64,000 nucleotides of DNA from Ceratorhiza oryzae-sativae (lineage: Eukaryota > Basidiomycota > Agaricomycetes > Cantharellales > Ceratobasidiaceae), in the NCBI GenBank assembly GCA_030998015.1, contig JARWMV010000007.1, forward strand, positions 248,001 to 312,000, in the 5' to 3' direction. Positions within the stretch are counted from its first letter, which is position 1. Each line of letters opens with the position of its first letter. Positions 1 to 12,454 of this stretch are shown piece after piece. The notes under the pieces were generated by a model. The model saw only the letters and a program-made list of their open reading frames with translations, was not told the origin of the DNA and made no database searches. A program made the position numbers and the translations under genes.

Positions 1-1258
1 GGCGCGCCTTCTGGGGTTCCACCGCGCGAGCGTATCGCCGTTTCCATGCATGGAGCTCGCGTTTGCCACTCGAACCCGCGGTTGCAGCAATACAGTCGCT
101 GCGCAGTTTGCTTTGTTCTCAGATGCTGGTTGCCTTCTCTACCTTTGGTGTCAAACATAGCCAATCGTCTCGGAACGATACGCCAAGGGTTATGAGAATA
201 GACCTCGTCCACAAGGCCAAGTAACAAGCCTTCCCATGAGTGAGCGACGGGCGTTGTGCAGTATTTGGCCAAGGTCTATTACCCGAGCAAGGGACGTCGA
301 GACGTGATGGATGACAATGTTAATTGCTTATACCGACAATTCTTCGCAGAGGTTGGATTTCCTGCAGAAATCTGTATGATGTTGGAGTAAGTAATATGGT
401 CTTTGATCGTCTCTTACCTACCCAGTCGACCCCTAGGTAGATACGATATGTTCCTTCAGTCTAACCTAGGCTATGGATTGGTCAAATCGATGAAAGTGGC
501 TGTGTTTCGTAGCCTATACATTTTTCTCGAGCACAGCATCCGGCTCTAATTAATCTTTGGAGCACCCAAAAAATCCCGGTAGTGCCAGCAACTGACCCTT
601 CTTCGGACGTAGTCATGACTTCACAACTTAGACCTATGGGCCTAGTTTATGCTAGGTAAAATCTCAGCTCATTGCTAAGTTCAGTCCTCGAATTGTAAAA
701 ACATTAGGCTCCACTCTGCTATATTTAAGAATTTACAGGCTTTGCCAAAAACTACCATTCTTGCAGAGAGGTATGTCACACGGGCCAAAATTTTCACTTG
801 ATCGCGCTGCCCTGCGAGTCTTGTAAGGCTCACGTACATGTCTCATCATGACAAACGCCCTAGATACATTTTCTAAGGGCTTTAAAAGTCCCTTGCTAAC
901 TCAATATGTTTTGGTGAAATATTTCCCGAGGCTTTGACTTACGCCCAGGAAGATTTTGCATAAAATGTAGTTGATTTTTATAGGCGAGCATGGGTGGATA
1001 GATGCTTCCAATTATGGATAAATTAATCACGTGATAGCCATTCCTCCAACGTATTTCTAGCAAAAGTTTACTTCACTGCCTCTCCACATCATAGCCGAAT
1101 GCCAAGGCTTGATCCAACTACTGCAGTTTCCTTCATATGAGGTAAACGTAGGGACTATCCTTATTATTGCCCACCTAAATGGGATCTGACACCATTGGAT
1201 TCATCTTCGGAGATGCCCCCTAGTGTGCTTGGATATATGGAGAGTACATCGTATGTAT
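1..1258. other. Intergenic, no gene seen
   Basis: No open frame of useful length and no recognisable coding similarity on either strand. The sequence is AT-rich in its middle part. It lies downstream of the GH95 gene, whose stop codon is at 1259-1261. Confidence 0.6.
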
Positions 1259-4200
1259 TTAGAACTTCAAGTCACGTTTCAACCCGCCGGTGGCAGAGAA
1301 CGCTGCCACCTGCCGCTTAGCATACCACACTTGCACCTGTCGTGTGTACCGCACCAAGTTGTCCACTTGTATGCTTGCTCCGCTCGGTTTGGCATTCGCC
1401 CATGTGAGGCTGAGCGTCATACCTCCTCGAATCCTCACACCGGTGATTGATCCATTGGCCCAAGCAGTAGGCAGTGCTGGCAGAATTGTGATAGTGAGAA
1501 CGTCGGATAGAGAAGACGTATCGGGGGCTTGTATAATTGAATTCTAATTTTCGCATGACATTAGATGCAGCACCACAGAGATTTTGGCATTTCTTACCAG
1601 TACGGCAGCTGGATACCCAAGTTCGCATCTATTTGAAAAATCGGATCGTCGGCGAATGGATTGTATAGGCTCCAGAGATTTGGGGCGAAGTTTCGTTCGA
1701 TTGCGTACTGGAAATCGCCAGTCAGCTCTCACAGCCTAAAGCGGTATGAGCTGCGAATAAGCTACCGTAAGTTGATGATAGAATTTAGTCGAGTTCTGCA
1801 ACTGCGCCCAACAAGCGGCACGCCAAACCTTTTCCCACCCTAAACCCAGAAAAATTATGGCAAGACTCAAATGTGTGCGAATCATACATACCGGCATCCC
1901 CATCCGGCCCAGTTCCATCACCGCGAGATATAAGAGAGACCTCTGCTGCCTTCAGGACATCCTCGCGACTGAAGTTTGGAAGGCCCTGTTTTGGTTGGTT
2001 GGAGACTTGAAGTTTGCGAGAACATATCCTGGGTAGAGGCCAATCAAATGCGAAAGGTGTCGATGGAGGTTTTTTGGGCTGTCAAACTCGACTTTCCATT
2101 CTAGAAAAAGATGCATATATCTGATCGGAGGGGTTCGACTAAGCGAATTACAAGACATTCACCTTGAAGCTGCCCAAAAGAGCCGATTTTAATCCCTTTA
2201 TCCAAACGTAGCTTTTTAGCTCGCACAGCTATCAGCGGGCAGGAGGGTTCAGGATGAGTAAGAGCTGATGGTCATGTATCTTACTGCTTAGAAACGCCTG
2301 ATCCGTGTCACCAGAGGCCGAGAAGCCTTTTTCAACTGCCTCAAAAAGCTGCCACACGAGTTGCTGGGAATGAGAACATCCTATTTGAGAGTGATGAACA
2401 GACGGCTCGCGCATGTTGTACGTAATAAAGCCTACCGAATGTGACGATTGCTTGTTCGGGTGAGTTGCACGGAGCCGTAACAAGCATTCCATCCTTAAAT
2501 GAAGATCTTCCACGAGATGATCGAGCCAGAACAAGACGACTCCCTTCAACATCGGCCAGCCTTGCGATCGCCACCAAGCCAGATCGTTGCTATAATCGAA
2601 ATGGTCGTATACGTGGATCATCTGAGAGTAGATTATGAGGCGCATTGAATACTAGTGTATGACATGATACTACCATCCAAGCCGCGGCTTCTGGGTAATC
2701 GGCCCATTCGGCACTGTTATACGGCTCAAACGCTTTCATTCCTGTATGCCCGAAAATCTAACTAACGGTCGTCAGTCGACTCGGGTCTGGGCTAGGCGAA
2801 CTGTCACCAACGTTCATCTGAACGAAAGTATTAGCGCTATTAACTGTGAGATTATAGAAAATTACCTCGTTATGCACGACCCATCCCCGTGTAACGTTAT
2901 ACAGCGTTTTCGCGGTCTCGGAACCTCGGGGTGCCCAGGTTTTCTGTTCATCGATCACTTAAACGAAACGTACGCATATAAACTTGAACCTACCGCCATG
3001 TATTCCCAAAGTGAGGAAGTAACCTTCAAGTTTGTCATTTCGGCAGCCCAGTAATTCATCTGGATGTTGATGTTGGCGTCTAAAAATGATTTTGATGATC
3101 AGGCTGCCCAGCTTGAACCACTTGAATAGCTCACGATAATCTGTACGAAGCACCTGAGTATTCTGACTGGATTTAAGTGATCTTATCTCACACACCTCCA
3201 CTCCAAGGGGCTCCAGAATCGCGAGACCATTTCCCTTGGAGATTAGCCGGAAGATAACTTCGGGTACTCCCGATAAGCATATATCGGCCATAATTGAATA
3301 AAAGCCACTCGAAATAACTTTTTTAAGATCAGTGGGCGTCAGATATTTGCTCGTCCCGTGCTTACGGATTACCAACATCGGCCTTATACTCCTTAAATAG
3401 GATATCGGTGGTTTTCGCTGTATCAACTATTTGACCGAGGTTAAGCGAAAACCCACCAAGCGCACTTCGGTAGTCTGCGATATGAGACGCCAAGGAAGCC
3501 ACGAAGTTTTGAGCTGCGAGTGCCGTGACAAGGTTCATGAGCCTCAAGTGAGGGTCCGTTCCTCTGAAGGTATACCCATTCGCAGCGTTTCCTGTATCCA
3601 TAGAGTAATCCGTATCACCAACCCATGTGACCCATGCTTCTGTAGACCCCCTGGCGTAAAGAACTGGGGCTCCGGACTTATCTAGAATGCAGCCGGCAGT
3701 GCTGTTGGGAGGGCCAGACTGTTGTATCTTAGCCAGAATCTCGTAGAGCATGCCAGGTGACGCAGCGTGTCCGCGGAGTTGCAGAGTTGTGCCATCAAGA
3801 CAAGTGACATTGGGAGCTGGAAGGCCTGGGGTAGGAGCGAGAGAGAATATGGCAGAGTAGGAACCCGGAGTAGAAGCGGCAGTATGGACAGTGCAAGAGC
3901 GAGATGGGTTCGAGCAAAAGTATGTTCTATTTCGAGATGGTAAATGCTTGATGGGTAAAACCTCGATCGAATGACACCAACCGGTTGAAAGAGCTCTGGG
4001 GCTCCGTCCAGCTCGTTTTCAAAACCGCAGTATCCAGATCTAACCAACGCGCATAGTTTGTGATTTTTCCTGAGGATGTACGATTGATACTAAAATAACC
4101 AGCTGCCGAGTAAGACCCTATCGTCGTGGTTGTCAACGAGTGTATGAGTACAGCCAAGGCATTACCAACCATACGCGCCCGGGTCCGATGGCAGCGGCCT

Positions 4201-4747
4201 AACATCTAGGCAGGATAGGCTAGTTATTGTCCTGAGGCTGGTGGCAGAAATTGCCATCAACTCTCCGCTCACCAAGGATAGTTCCGTTTGCAGAGCCAAA
4301 AATGGTTGTCCTTATCCTCGCGAGCTGTGCGGCCAGATATCCCGCTTCAGTGGGCTGATGATTTCCTCCGTTGTATGCCTGTATATCATTCTTTTAATCA
4401 AACCGTATGGGCCATGTCTTCTCAGCTCTCACGGGGTCTTGAAATGGCCCTCCAGACCACAAGGATTCAATATTGAGTTGCAAACGGTCGGAAGTGGGGT
4501 TTCCATTGACCATTGCTACATAAGATAAATCGTTTGTATGGCCCAAGGAAGAGGATCGAGTTTCAAACGCACCCCCTAGATACCCATTTCCAATAGGAAG
4601 AAACTCGGTCGACCAGTTCACAGCAGGTCGATCATACCAGAGCCCATTTCCACTTGCTGGAAACCCAGAAGGTACAGCAGCAACGAAAGAAAATTCAGAG
4701 AGCAATAGGGAGGCACGGAGGCCAAGAACAAGCCAAGTTAGCACCAT
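1259..4747 (-). CDS. Secreted GH95 alpha-L-fucosidase/galactosidase, about 854 aa, 18 exons
   Basis: Glycoside hydrolase family 95 enzymes remove terminal alpha-L-fucose or L-galactose from plant polysaccharides. The first exon (4433-4747) encodes a signal peptide of about 24 residues and the family N-terminus ([20 protein letters not shown]). Conserved blocks follow in order: [101 protein letters not shown] and ILPALPTAW. By comparison with Bifidobacterium AfcA, the Asn pair in NIN, the Glu in SPEQ and the Asp in QIDANLG are the catalytic residues; all are present. Exons as I read them: 4433-4747, 4273-4378, 4170-4205, 3982-4117, 3366-3926, 3196-3317, 3135-3140, 2994-3079, 2866-2943, 2812-2817, 2674-2757, 2436-2621, 2285-2380, 2163-2228, 1892-2100, 1766-1839, 1598-1707, 1259-1543. 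Single-base losses break the frame near 2497 and 1613. A third shift near 1985 could instead be a 38-nt intron (1986-2023). Confidence 0.88.
2812..2817 (-). other. 6-nt microexon of the GH95 gene (second)
   Basis: ATGAAC (Met-Asn) lies between a 48-nt intron (2818-2865) and a 54-nt intron (2758-2811), both GT-AG. It completes the conserved GH95 motif [12 protein letters not shown]; the Glu comes from the exon before it and the Ile from the exon after it. All junctions are phase 0. Confidence 0.8.
3135..3140 (-). other. 6-nt microexon of the GH95 gene (first)
   Basis: The hexamer ATTATC sits between a 55-nt intron (3141-3195, GT-AG) and another 55-nt intron (3080-3134, GT-AG). Joined to its neighbours it gives Asp-Tyr and the first base of His, completing the GH95 motif [14 protein letters not shown]. 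Without it the frame is kept but the two strongly conserved residues are lost. Confidence 0.8.
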
Positions 4748-5564
4748 AACAAACAGCCAGCGGAATGCACCAGACGCGCCGATCCAGCTCAGTAGTTATA
4801 GCTCACCGCTAGCCGGCTGTAAGCCCACTAAGATGGTAGGACCGTGAACCAGAGGCTTCTCTTCATTTTAATCCTGTGGTTCTCGCAAGTCGAGCAGCCC
4901 GGGTATGGTCCTGATACGGAAAGTTCGGACAGTGAGAAGAGACGCCAAGTTCGAGATCCCCAAGAGGTCATTGCCCGGGATAGAGAGCACGGCTCGGATT
5001 GGACAGGGCTGAGAGAGTATTCCGGCCTGCGAAAATGGCTACAGTACAGGGGAGTGGGCGGTCAACTATAAAGGCCGCGGCGCAACCTCGGAAGCCCCGG
5101 TAGGCGAGGTGATTGGTCACAAGTCACAAAATAATGCAGCGCCGTCTATGATTTGTCATCCACCCACCACTTCGCTACAGATACGGAGCAGAGAAACTGC
5201 CGAATAGGAAACTATCCGCCTCGTCCCACGTATAATTGCTGTCCAATATTCCGAGGAAAATTCAGCCGCTTCAGTCAGATACCCTTTTCAGGGAGGTTTT
5301 TATCTGATCCGGGTGGTGAGATCTTCCATTGGTGACTAAAAGCAATGTGTGCATCTCACCCTGCGGTAGTAGCAAGCTCCATAATGATCTAATCGCGTTC
5401 ATGAATCCGAGGTTGCCGAATGTAACGAACTAGATCCTCAACTAATACTCCGGAGTAATTTAGGATAGTAACATCTTTCGATTAGCGATACTAATAATAC
5501 ATAGGCAAAGATCCAACTAAAAAAACATTAGTCGACTTCTGTAATTCCCTTGTTCTGTCATGTT
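4748..5564. other. Intergenic, GH95 promoter side
   Basis: This is the upstream region of GH95 and the 3' flank of the sugar porter, both on the minus strand. No coding similarity seen. Confidence 0.5.
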
Positions 5565-7817
5565 TCAAACACTGCCAGTTTCCGAGGTACGACTTTCGGC
5601 ATGTTCGATATGCCCTTCGACCTTCTTTTCAGACTCTGGGGCGACATCGAATTCTCCGCCTTGCTTGAACTGAGAGTTGTCGATCTGGTAATGCTTCCAT
5701 TGGCGAGTCGGAACCTCGCGTTCCATCATCATATTGATCTACATTGCGAATGTCCGACCTGTCAATGGAATATTCGAAAAAGGGGAAAGCCAACTCACCT
5801 CTTCGAGGGATCGACCAAGGGTTTCGGGAATCATAAAGTAAACGAACAGCCACGAGATGACAGCGCCACCGAAGTAGATCCAGCAGACCATGGGGCCTAG
5901 GTTGGCGCTATCCGCGTTGTAGAGGTAAGGGAGAGTGAATGTCACAGCCCAGCTATAGATTCCCCGCATATAAGCATAGGCCTAGGGAGCATATGAACGG
6001 ATATACTTACGCAGCAACCCAGAACGAGCCAGTGCCCACGGACATGATCTTGGTCCTGTTCTTGCCTGTCGCGAGTTCGGTAGCAACGACCCAAGCCAGC
6101 TTTACCATACTCGTCAGCAGGTATATCATTTTACATACAGAAGGCCAACTTACCGGTCCCCAAGCCAAGTTGAACACGAAAACGTAGATCATGATCATCG
6201 ATGCAATAACCGAGTTCTGTACTTTGCTTCGATCCTTGATGATCCCAAGGGCACCGCATACAACCAGGGTAGCGGCCATGACGACCATTGTGTTAAGCAA
6301 GAGTGGGCGGCGACCAAAGCGATTGACAAGCATGAAGGAGACAATGACTCCAGCAACTTCGAGGATATCAACCTGTGGGTGATTGTGGGCAAACATGCCA
6401 ACAAATGCAGACGAGGGGATGGGCTTACGATAATTGTCATCAAGAATGCGTCCGTTTGTCCAATCGACTCGAAGAAAACAGTAGCATACGAGAAGATGAA
6501 CTGAACGCCGGAGACTATTTTCGGCATGTAAGCACCAGATAAATCTCGGCTAGCGGCATATACTCACTCTGCTGGCAAACCAAGATTCCAAACGCGCACA
6601 AGAATCGTCGACGTTGGGTGCCCTTGAAAACATCTGCCCATCGGCTCTCTCCACCAGACGATTGGCGTTCAGCTTCACGGGCGTTGACCATTGTGTCAAC
6701 CTCATCCTGAACAATGATATCATCATTCCTCTTGTGGATTCGCTCGAGTGCTCGCAGGGCTTGTTCAGGACGGTGTTTTGAGACGAGCCATCGGGGGGAT
6801 TCGGGAACCATGAGAAGGCCAGCAAAAATTAGAATGACACTGATTTGGTTTTGAATGTTAGCAAGCCGTTCTAATGCTGAGATATGGCACTTACATAACC
6901 AGGTTGAATGCGATCGGGAAGCGCCATGAGAAAGTCGACTGATAGTCTTTTGTGCCTGTAGGGCAGGAATGAACATATGTCTTCAACGAACGTGGAGGAG
7001 TGGACAAACCTTGTGCGACAACGGCACCAATAACCTGTCCAATTGCGAGGAAAAGTTGCCAGGACGAAACCATCGCTCCTCGAATAGCAGCCGGAGGAAT
7101 TTCAGATAGGTAGACTATTCATGAACGTTAGCCCTACGCGAGGCTTCGAAATGAACCGCCCCGAACTTACGTGGGACGCAATTGGAGGCGATTCCAACGC
7201 CGGCTCCCAGGACCAAACGGCCAACAACAAGAAGTGGCTAACAGAGGGAATGAGCACAGGCTGTCGTTTTAGGCGAAAGCAAACGTACCGTTGATCCGAC
7301 AACAATAAGTTGAAGTATAGCACCGAGGGCAACTATCACGCAGACCATGAATCTGTGGATAGCAGGTCATCAAATTGAAAGCGGTCGAAATAGATGAAAC
7401 ACACAGTGCACCCTTGCGCCCTCGGTAGTCACCAATGAAGCCTGCCGATAAACTGCCAAGAATTTCACCGACTTGGACGATCGAAGCGAAGAGGGACTGG
7501 TTGCCGGCAGTAATAACCTTCTCGCCGTTAACAACCGTGCCAAAGTCCTCCTTGAAGCGGTTCATAGCAAGGATGCCGGTGAAATATGTGCCTAATAATC
7601 TGGTTAGAACAGGATAGCGACGTAAATTGTGACGCATACCATCGTAGCCATAGAGAACGGCACCAAGCACGAAAACCTTTCCAGCCAGGTGAGAGCCGGT
7701 AGCGACATGGGATAGCCAAATACATACCATGCAAAAGAATAAACCTCGGCGGTTATGACGATGGAAGAGGCCCTTGCGGGGGCCTGCGGGTGCGGAGCCA
7801 GAATCTGCTACGATCAT
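5565..7817 (-). CDS. MFS sugar porter (hexose-type, 12 TM)
   Basis: Proton-coupled sugar carrier of the plasma membrane, Major Facilitator Superfamily, sugar porter family. Translation from ATG 7817 gives a short cytoplasmic start, then LYGYDG in TM1, a GDYRGRKGAL loop, EIPPAAIRGAMVSSWQLF, the VPESPRWLVSK signature, the FGRRPLLL loop signature and PETLGRSLEE near the end. These are the standard sugar porter signatures in the standard order. The frame is split over roughly ten exons; for example the LEE codons meet INMMMEREVP across an intron, and the last exon ends at 5565-5567 with a hydrophilic tail of about 50 residues. The substrate cannot be told from sequence. The gene lies in the same orientation about 0.8 kb downstream of nothing but 0.8 kb upstream in coordinates of GH95's start, so joint use of released sugars is possible but unproven. 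Confidence 0.88.
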
Positions 7818-8726
7818 GGCGGAGTAGTTCGATGGTGGGGAAAGGTATACTGAAGCCCAGGGGAAGTGGCGGGGGGTTGCTGGATCGACAACAGGATCGA
7901 GTGGGGTTTATGTAGCCGTAAGAAGGATGAAGCAAGCTCCATGTTTGAGCGTAAGGACAAGTTGGTCAACATCGTTGAAAAGTTGGACCTGCGTCATTCG
8001 GACCAGAGCCGGCTGGTGGGCCGGCGTTTACGGCGGCAGTGATGCGGGGGTGATGCTTCGACCGATCTCTTCCTGCCGTAAAAGGCCGGCGAGCAAGTAG
8101 AAATGAAGATGGAAAACTTACCGAGTGCATCAAACACTGCTCGCTGCCCGATGGCGGACACCCCCGTATCTATGTTGACCTGACCGATTTGTGCGAGCCT
8201 GGGGACAAAACCTAGACCAGATCCCTATTGATAGAATGCTGAGGTGTTAGCCGAGATCGAGTGGTGTGTGTGTCCGAGCATTTCTATTTCGAGGGGAGGC
8301 TGAGGAGCGCCCCATCGCTCCCACCCCATACCATGACATCAGTGGCGGATTGCAAATCCTAAATCCAACTGTTCCGATGGACGTTCGCTTAGCCCCAACC
8401 AAAGTTCCGTAGTGCGAAAACTGGCCAGGTTAGGCGACAAACTTGGCAGGCAAGGCTGCCGCTAGACAACCACGAGGCGTGGAATTTTTGCCTCTTTCCG
8501 ATCGGCCGTTTGCGGCTAACTCGAGTGCCCTTCCGTCGAATGTTAGCGCGAGTTCCACGGGTTCTGTCGAACCCCAGTCAAGAGCCCTCGTTAAGTTAGT
8601 TTACTTCTTTGAACCGCCAAGCCCATTCACCGAATTTTTATTCAGTCATACATTCGATATCAGAATCGAGAAACCATTGTTGACTTACTCCCCACGTTCA
8701 AACCACCAAAAAAATCCCAAAGTATG
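7818..8726. other. Intergenic, sugar porter promoter region
   Basis: No coding similarity seen. It holds the upstream region of the sugar porter and the downstream flank of the first BTB gene. Confidence 0.5.
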
Positions 8727-9411
8727 CTATACGAGACGTAAAATGAGGAAATGCCTTTCATTACCAGGAACACCAGGCGTAGACCATATCGTTTCAATCA
8801 CGAATTCCCTTCGAATACCCCAGCAGTTGACCATCGCATTCGAAATTTGGGCAGGAGTATCATTCGTCCAATTATTAATTTTGTGTGAATAGAGATTTTT
8901 TTCGCGCCTTGTTTCGTTAGCACTCTGTTCCGACACCGGGACAGGCGCACGCCACTTGTTATCGTATTGGGACTATATAGGCGACAATTGCAAGCTTGAG
9001 TTGGGCGTATATGGCTTGGTGTGAACTTACGGATGTCAGCATATAATATTTTCTGGGCTGTGTAGGCGGAGCAGGGCTAACTATCGCCTGCATACTAGAG
9101 GTGATTTGGCCGATTAGCCCATTCAAAAGATAATATTGAGCGTCGGCCAACAAGTTCTGAAGCGCGAGTTCAGGTCTCATCCGCATTGGAATAACGGACC
9201 GATGCAATGGCAGAACCTCATATCCGCTGAGGTAATCTAGAACGATCCTGAATAACTCTGGGTCTCGAGATAAAGTTAAAGTACGGGATTGGGACTCTTC
9301 AAAGTCGCCGAGAAAGCAGGAGGTAAAGTAATTTGGAGAGTCAAATTCAACTTGATCCCGGGTCAGCGTGAAGCTTTCGCCACGCATGAGAACAGTGTAT
9401 GTTTGTGGCAT
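8727..9411 (-). CDS. BTB/POZ protein, copy 1 of tandem array
   Basis: Protein of about 208 aa with an N-terminal BTB/POZ fold of the KCTD/T1 type: TLTRDQVEFDSPNYFTSCFL (about residues 15-34), then YLSGYEVLPL and LLADAQYY. Such domains mediate homo-oligomerisation and often act as Cul3 adaptors; the role here is unknown. There are two exons, 9031-9411 (127 codons) and 8727-8972 (82 codons with stop), separated by a 58-nt GT-AG intron. The splice follows ...YYMLTS, the same place as in copies 4 and 5 (...IMFTR, ...VMLSR). The second exon ends with a hydrophobic strand (HFLILRLV) that matches the C-terminal strand of the paralogues. Unspliced reading ends falsely at 8959. Confidence 0.75.
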
Positions 9412-9861
9412 GTGGCAAGCCCGTTGTTGATGTGGCGAAGGGATGTGACGAAGGACGAGTGATGGTGGTGATTGTTGGACCGTAACCTAGCCACTCGAGT
9501 TTACATAACTCACCGATTTGGGTTCACACGTGTCAGGAACATACGTTTTTTGTGCAATAGTCCTTCGCAAACCAGAACTCTATAACGTCGGAGCCCGTAA
9601 ACAAGCTTCAGGTTGATGATATCCCTGTTCGGGGAGTGTAACATATTTAAATATCTATCGTTAGTTCACACAGCAAATGCTCAACAACAGCGTTGTCGCC
9701 CAAAAAGCCCTCGAACTGAATCTTTCGTATTCATAAAGGACGTGATTACTTTGTTAGTCCTACTCCATGTATTGGCGGCCTGGCTTCCCGTGCTTGATCG
9801 AACTCGGGATAAACGACACCCAAAGTAGCCAAAGAGTGACTCACCCAAGACGCATGCGGTA

Positions 9862-10539
9862 CTACTGCATAATGAGTTTTAGAGCGTAGCTGAATATCTT
9901 GGTGCCCTCAACCAGTTCCCCCCATAGCGCTTCGACTGTATATGATCCAACCGATAGCTGAGCCCGATCAAACGAAAACTTGATATTTGAGACGTGCATA
10001 TCCCAGTCTCGGGACATTTCCGCGTCGAAACCATGCTTCTGCCTCAGCCCTGTCAGGGCCTCTTCAGAAGTCGGTACGGGTAGGCCCACTTTGGATACAC
10101 CTTCGATCCCCGGTTCCTTGGTATGTCTTCCATTAGTGATAGGGCAGATAATGAGAGACCATGACCGGCTCACCACAGAAATTACAACACACTGCGTCGG
10201 CCCTGTGGCAGGTGGTGGAGCCATTACCGTGTTGATGCGATTAACGAGCCCATTCAAGCAGTAGTATTGTGCATCCGCAAGTAAATTACGGAGCCCAACA
10301 TCAGGACTCATTCGTTCAGGCAACACAGACTTATGCAAAGGTAGGACCTCATAGCCGTTGAGATAATCCTTGACAACCTCGAAAAGGGTCGCATTACGAT
10401 ATAGTATCAAGGTCCGAGTCGGAGACCCGCCAGACTCCCCAAGAAAGTATGAGGTAAAGTAGTTTGGGGAGTCAAACTCGATTTGATCGCGAGTAAGAGT
10501 GTTTCTCGAATTGGATATGACTACCGTGTAGTATTCCAT
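9862..10539 (-). CDS. BTB/POZ protein, copy 2 of tandem array
   Basis: About 206 aa. I start it at the ATG at 10537-10539 (MEYYTVVIS), because that aligns with the start of copy 1 and gives a first exon of 122 codons, the same as copies 4 and 5; an in-frame ATG exists further upstream at 10626. The BTB core shows TLTRDQIEFDSPNYFTSYFL, DYLNGYEVLPL and LLADAQYYCLNGL. A 57-nt intron (10117-10173, GTGAGC...CAAG, with a CTAATG branch-like site) fits the conserved splice position and keeps the frame. Without splicing the frame also stays open, so both readings are possible. The C-terminal half, unlike the BTB core, is poorly conserved among the copies. Confidence 0.72.
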   Translation of the reverse strand: MEYYTVVISNSRNTLTRDQIEFDSPNYFTSYFLGESGGSPTRTLILYRNATLFEVVKDYLNGYEVLPLHKSVLPERMSPDVGLRNLLADAQYYCLNGLVNRINTVMAPPPATGPTQCVVISVVSRSWSLIICPITNGRHTKEPGIEGVSKVGLPVPTSEEALTGLRQKHGFDAEMSRDWDMHVSNIKFSFDRAQLSVGSYTVEALWGELVEGTKIFSYALKLIMQ

Positions 10540-11178
10540 GGTGTCTAAGATCGAAAGGACGTGGTTGAACGGCGGGGTGTGTTTGGACTCTGGAGCGCGG
10601 GACTCAATATCTAATATGGGCGTCAAGGGTTAAGGCAAGCGCCCAGCTGACGTAATGCATTCGAAATGGCGCTTAGGAGACACATGCGTGGGTGGCTTCC
10701 CACCACGGGGGAGATTTTCTGGGCCATGGGCGGGGCCTATGCAGTACAACTATCCGAGGTTGGACCGGGTGTGGTGGGCGGGAATGAAACAGGCGACACA
10801 CCCCATAGGCACTGCCACCATGACATGACACGTCATGTGATCGCTACGCTCACGCCGGCCTGCCCTTCCGCCAGTATCGCTTGTGCAGCTCCACGGGCCG
10901 CGGTTCGCAACCCTGCTCATGTAAATTTCTTCGAACAGTGCTCACATCCTCTGCAGGTGCAACTTTTAGACGCTGTGTAGCAGGCTTATCCTCATTCACC
11001 AACAATTTAATTCCAGAGTTTTACTCGAAGTTTATCCTCGTGTCCATGAAGCGCAGGACGCCGTAATTTTTAATTTCGCAGAAATTAGGAGTGAGGTTAG
11101 ATAAATAGCAAAGTGAGCGAAATTTACTCCATTTCTTGATGCCAAAGTTATAAGTTGCCATCCAGGGCACTAGTCGAG

Positions 11179-11763
11179 TCATACCACTTCAACCACGAAG
11201 GACTGAGGGAGGCTGCTGCAGCGGATCGCCCGTTCGACCAATGGATTCAATTCCGAGAAAAGGCTTATCAGGAGAGATTCCGCAATTGTGTGCTTGATTC
11301 TAGTCTGATTGGCTACGTCTTCAGCTAGTGGCACAGCAGGGGTTGTTTTTACATACCCATCTTCATTGCTAGTTGAGCATCGGGTTATACATATGAGCGT
11401 CCTCAAGCATGGTCTTGATGTCAAGGTGAATCGTGGAGCAAGACATAATAGCTTGCTCTGTTTCGACTGTCCTATAGCCCTTTCGATTTCTCCAACGAGT
11501 GTGGCTAATCAATAAAATCGAGCATCAGCTAGTGATTGCGAAGGGTGGTATGTGAAATTATACGCGGCTGCATAGCTACTATAACGGTCCAAAAAAACTT
11601 TGAAACCCTCTGGCTCTTGAGAATGTGACACGGTCTTGGATTGAGATTTAGCGAATTCATCGAGGAAGCGGCACGTAAAGCAGTTTGGCGAATCATATTT
11701 AATCTGCGCCTGCAAAAGTGAGAATTTCTCGCCTCGCACGACAACAGTATCCATTCCCAGCAT
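11179..11763 (-). pseudogene. BTB/POZ pseudogene, copy 3 of tandem array
   Basis: Reading from ATG 11763 gives MLGMDTVVVRGEKFSLLQAQ and the BTB core pattern KYDSPNCFTCRFL, then an aberrant stretch where the other copies have the NGYEVLPL strand, then LADARFY followed directly by an in-frame TGA near 11507-11509. After the stop the same frame continues with family-like residues (LATLVGEIERAI), and a C-terminal part matching copy 1 (TPAVPLAEDVANQTR) extends to a stop at 11179. The loss of the central motif and the nonsense codon indicate an inactive copy. Confidence 0.7.
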
Positions 11764-12454
11764 AGTAGTCACGTGGAGACGGCAAGTGGCGGTCGCCACT
11801 AACGAAGGTCGTGCTCGCGTGCTCTCTTTTCGGGACGGTTGACCTCGCTGAGCGGCTCGTGATATAGTATAGAAATAGAATGTATATATATATCTTAGAT
11901 AAAAACGAGTGTGAGAGATAGGTGATAGATACATGACAGACTTGCACGCAAGGCAATAACTCCAGTATCTTTAGAGTATAAATACGGACGTTGCTACCAT
12001 GTATTCTCACCAAGTCATTATCCACGCATACACTTGACTCTGTTATATGGCTATACTCTCGAGTTAATTCTGGAGTCATTTTACACATAGAATTGACTGG
12101 CTTACGGTGGACACGCCTGTGTGGTGGAGGAAAAGGCAATGTCTTGTCGTTCGCATGACTCGCTATTTGCAGACGCGGAGGCGCCGCCCCACTCCAACGG
12201 GCCGGCACACAATTTTATCAAGAATCTGTTTTACAGCCTCACACTGTAGTGCTTTCCTTCGTATATGCATATGTAGCTTGTTAAATAAACCGAGACAGCG
12301 CGTGGCCTTACACTCAGCTCTGATGGCGCGGAGCACACGGGCGCTCGCGCTACTGATCGGCTTGGACTTATTCCGAGAAATAGAGGCGTAGATATTTCAA
12401 ATGCATGAATTATGATTTATACATTAGCCAGCGCTATTATGGTCGATGGATAGA
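11764..12454. other. Intergenic within the BTB array
   Basis: No coding similarity seen. It includes a short TA repeat near 11882-11892. Confidence 0.5.
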
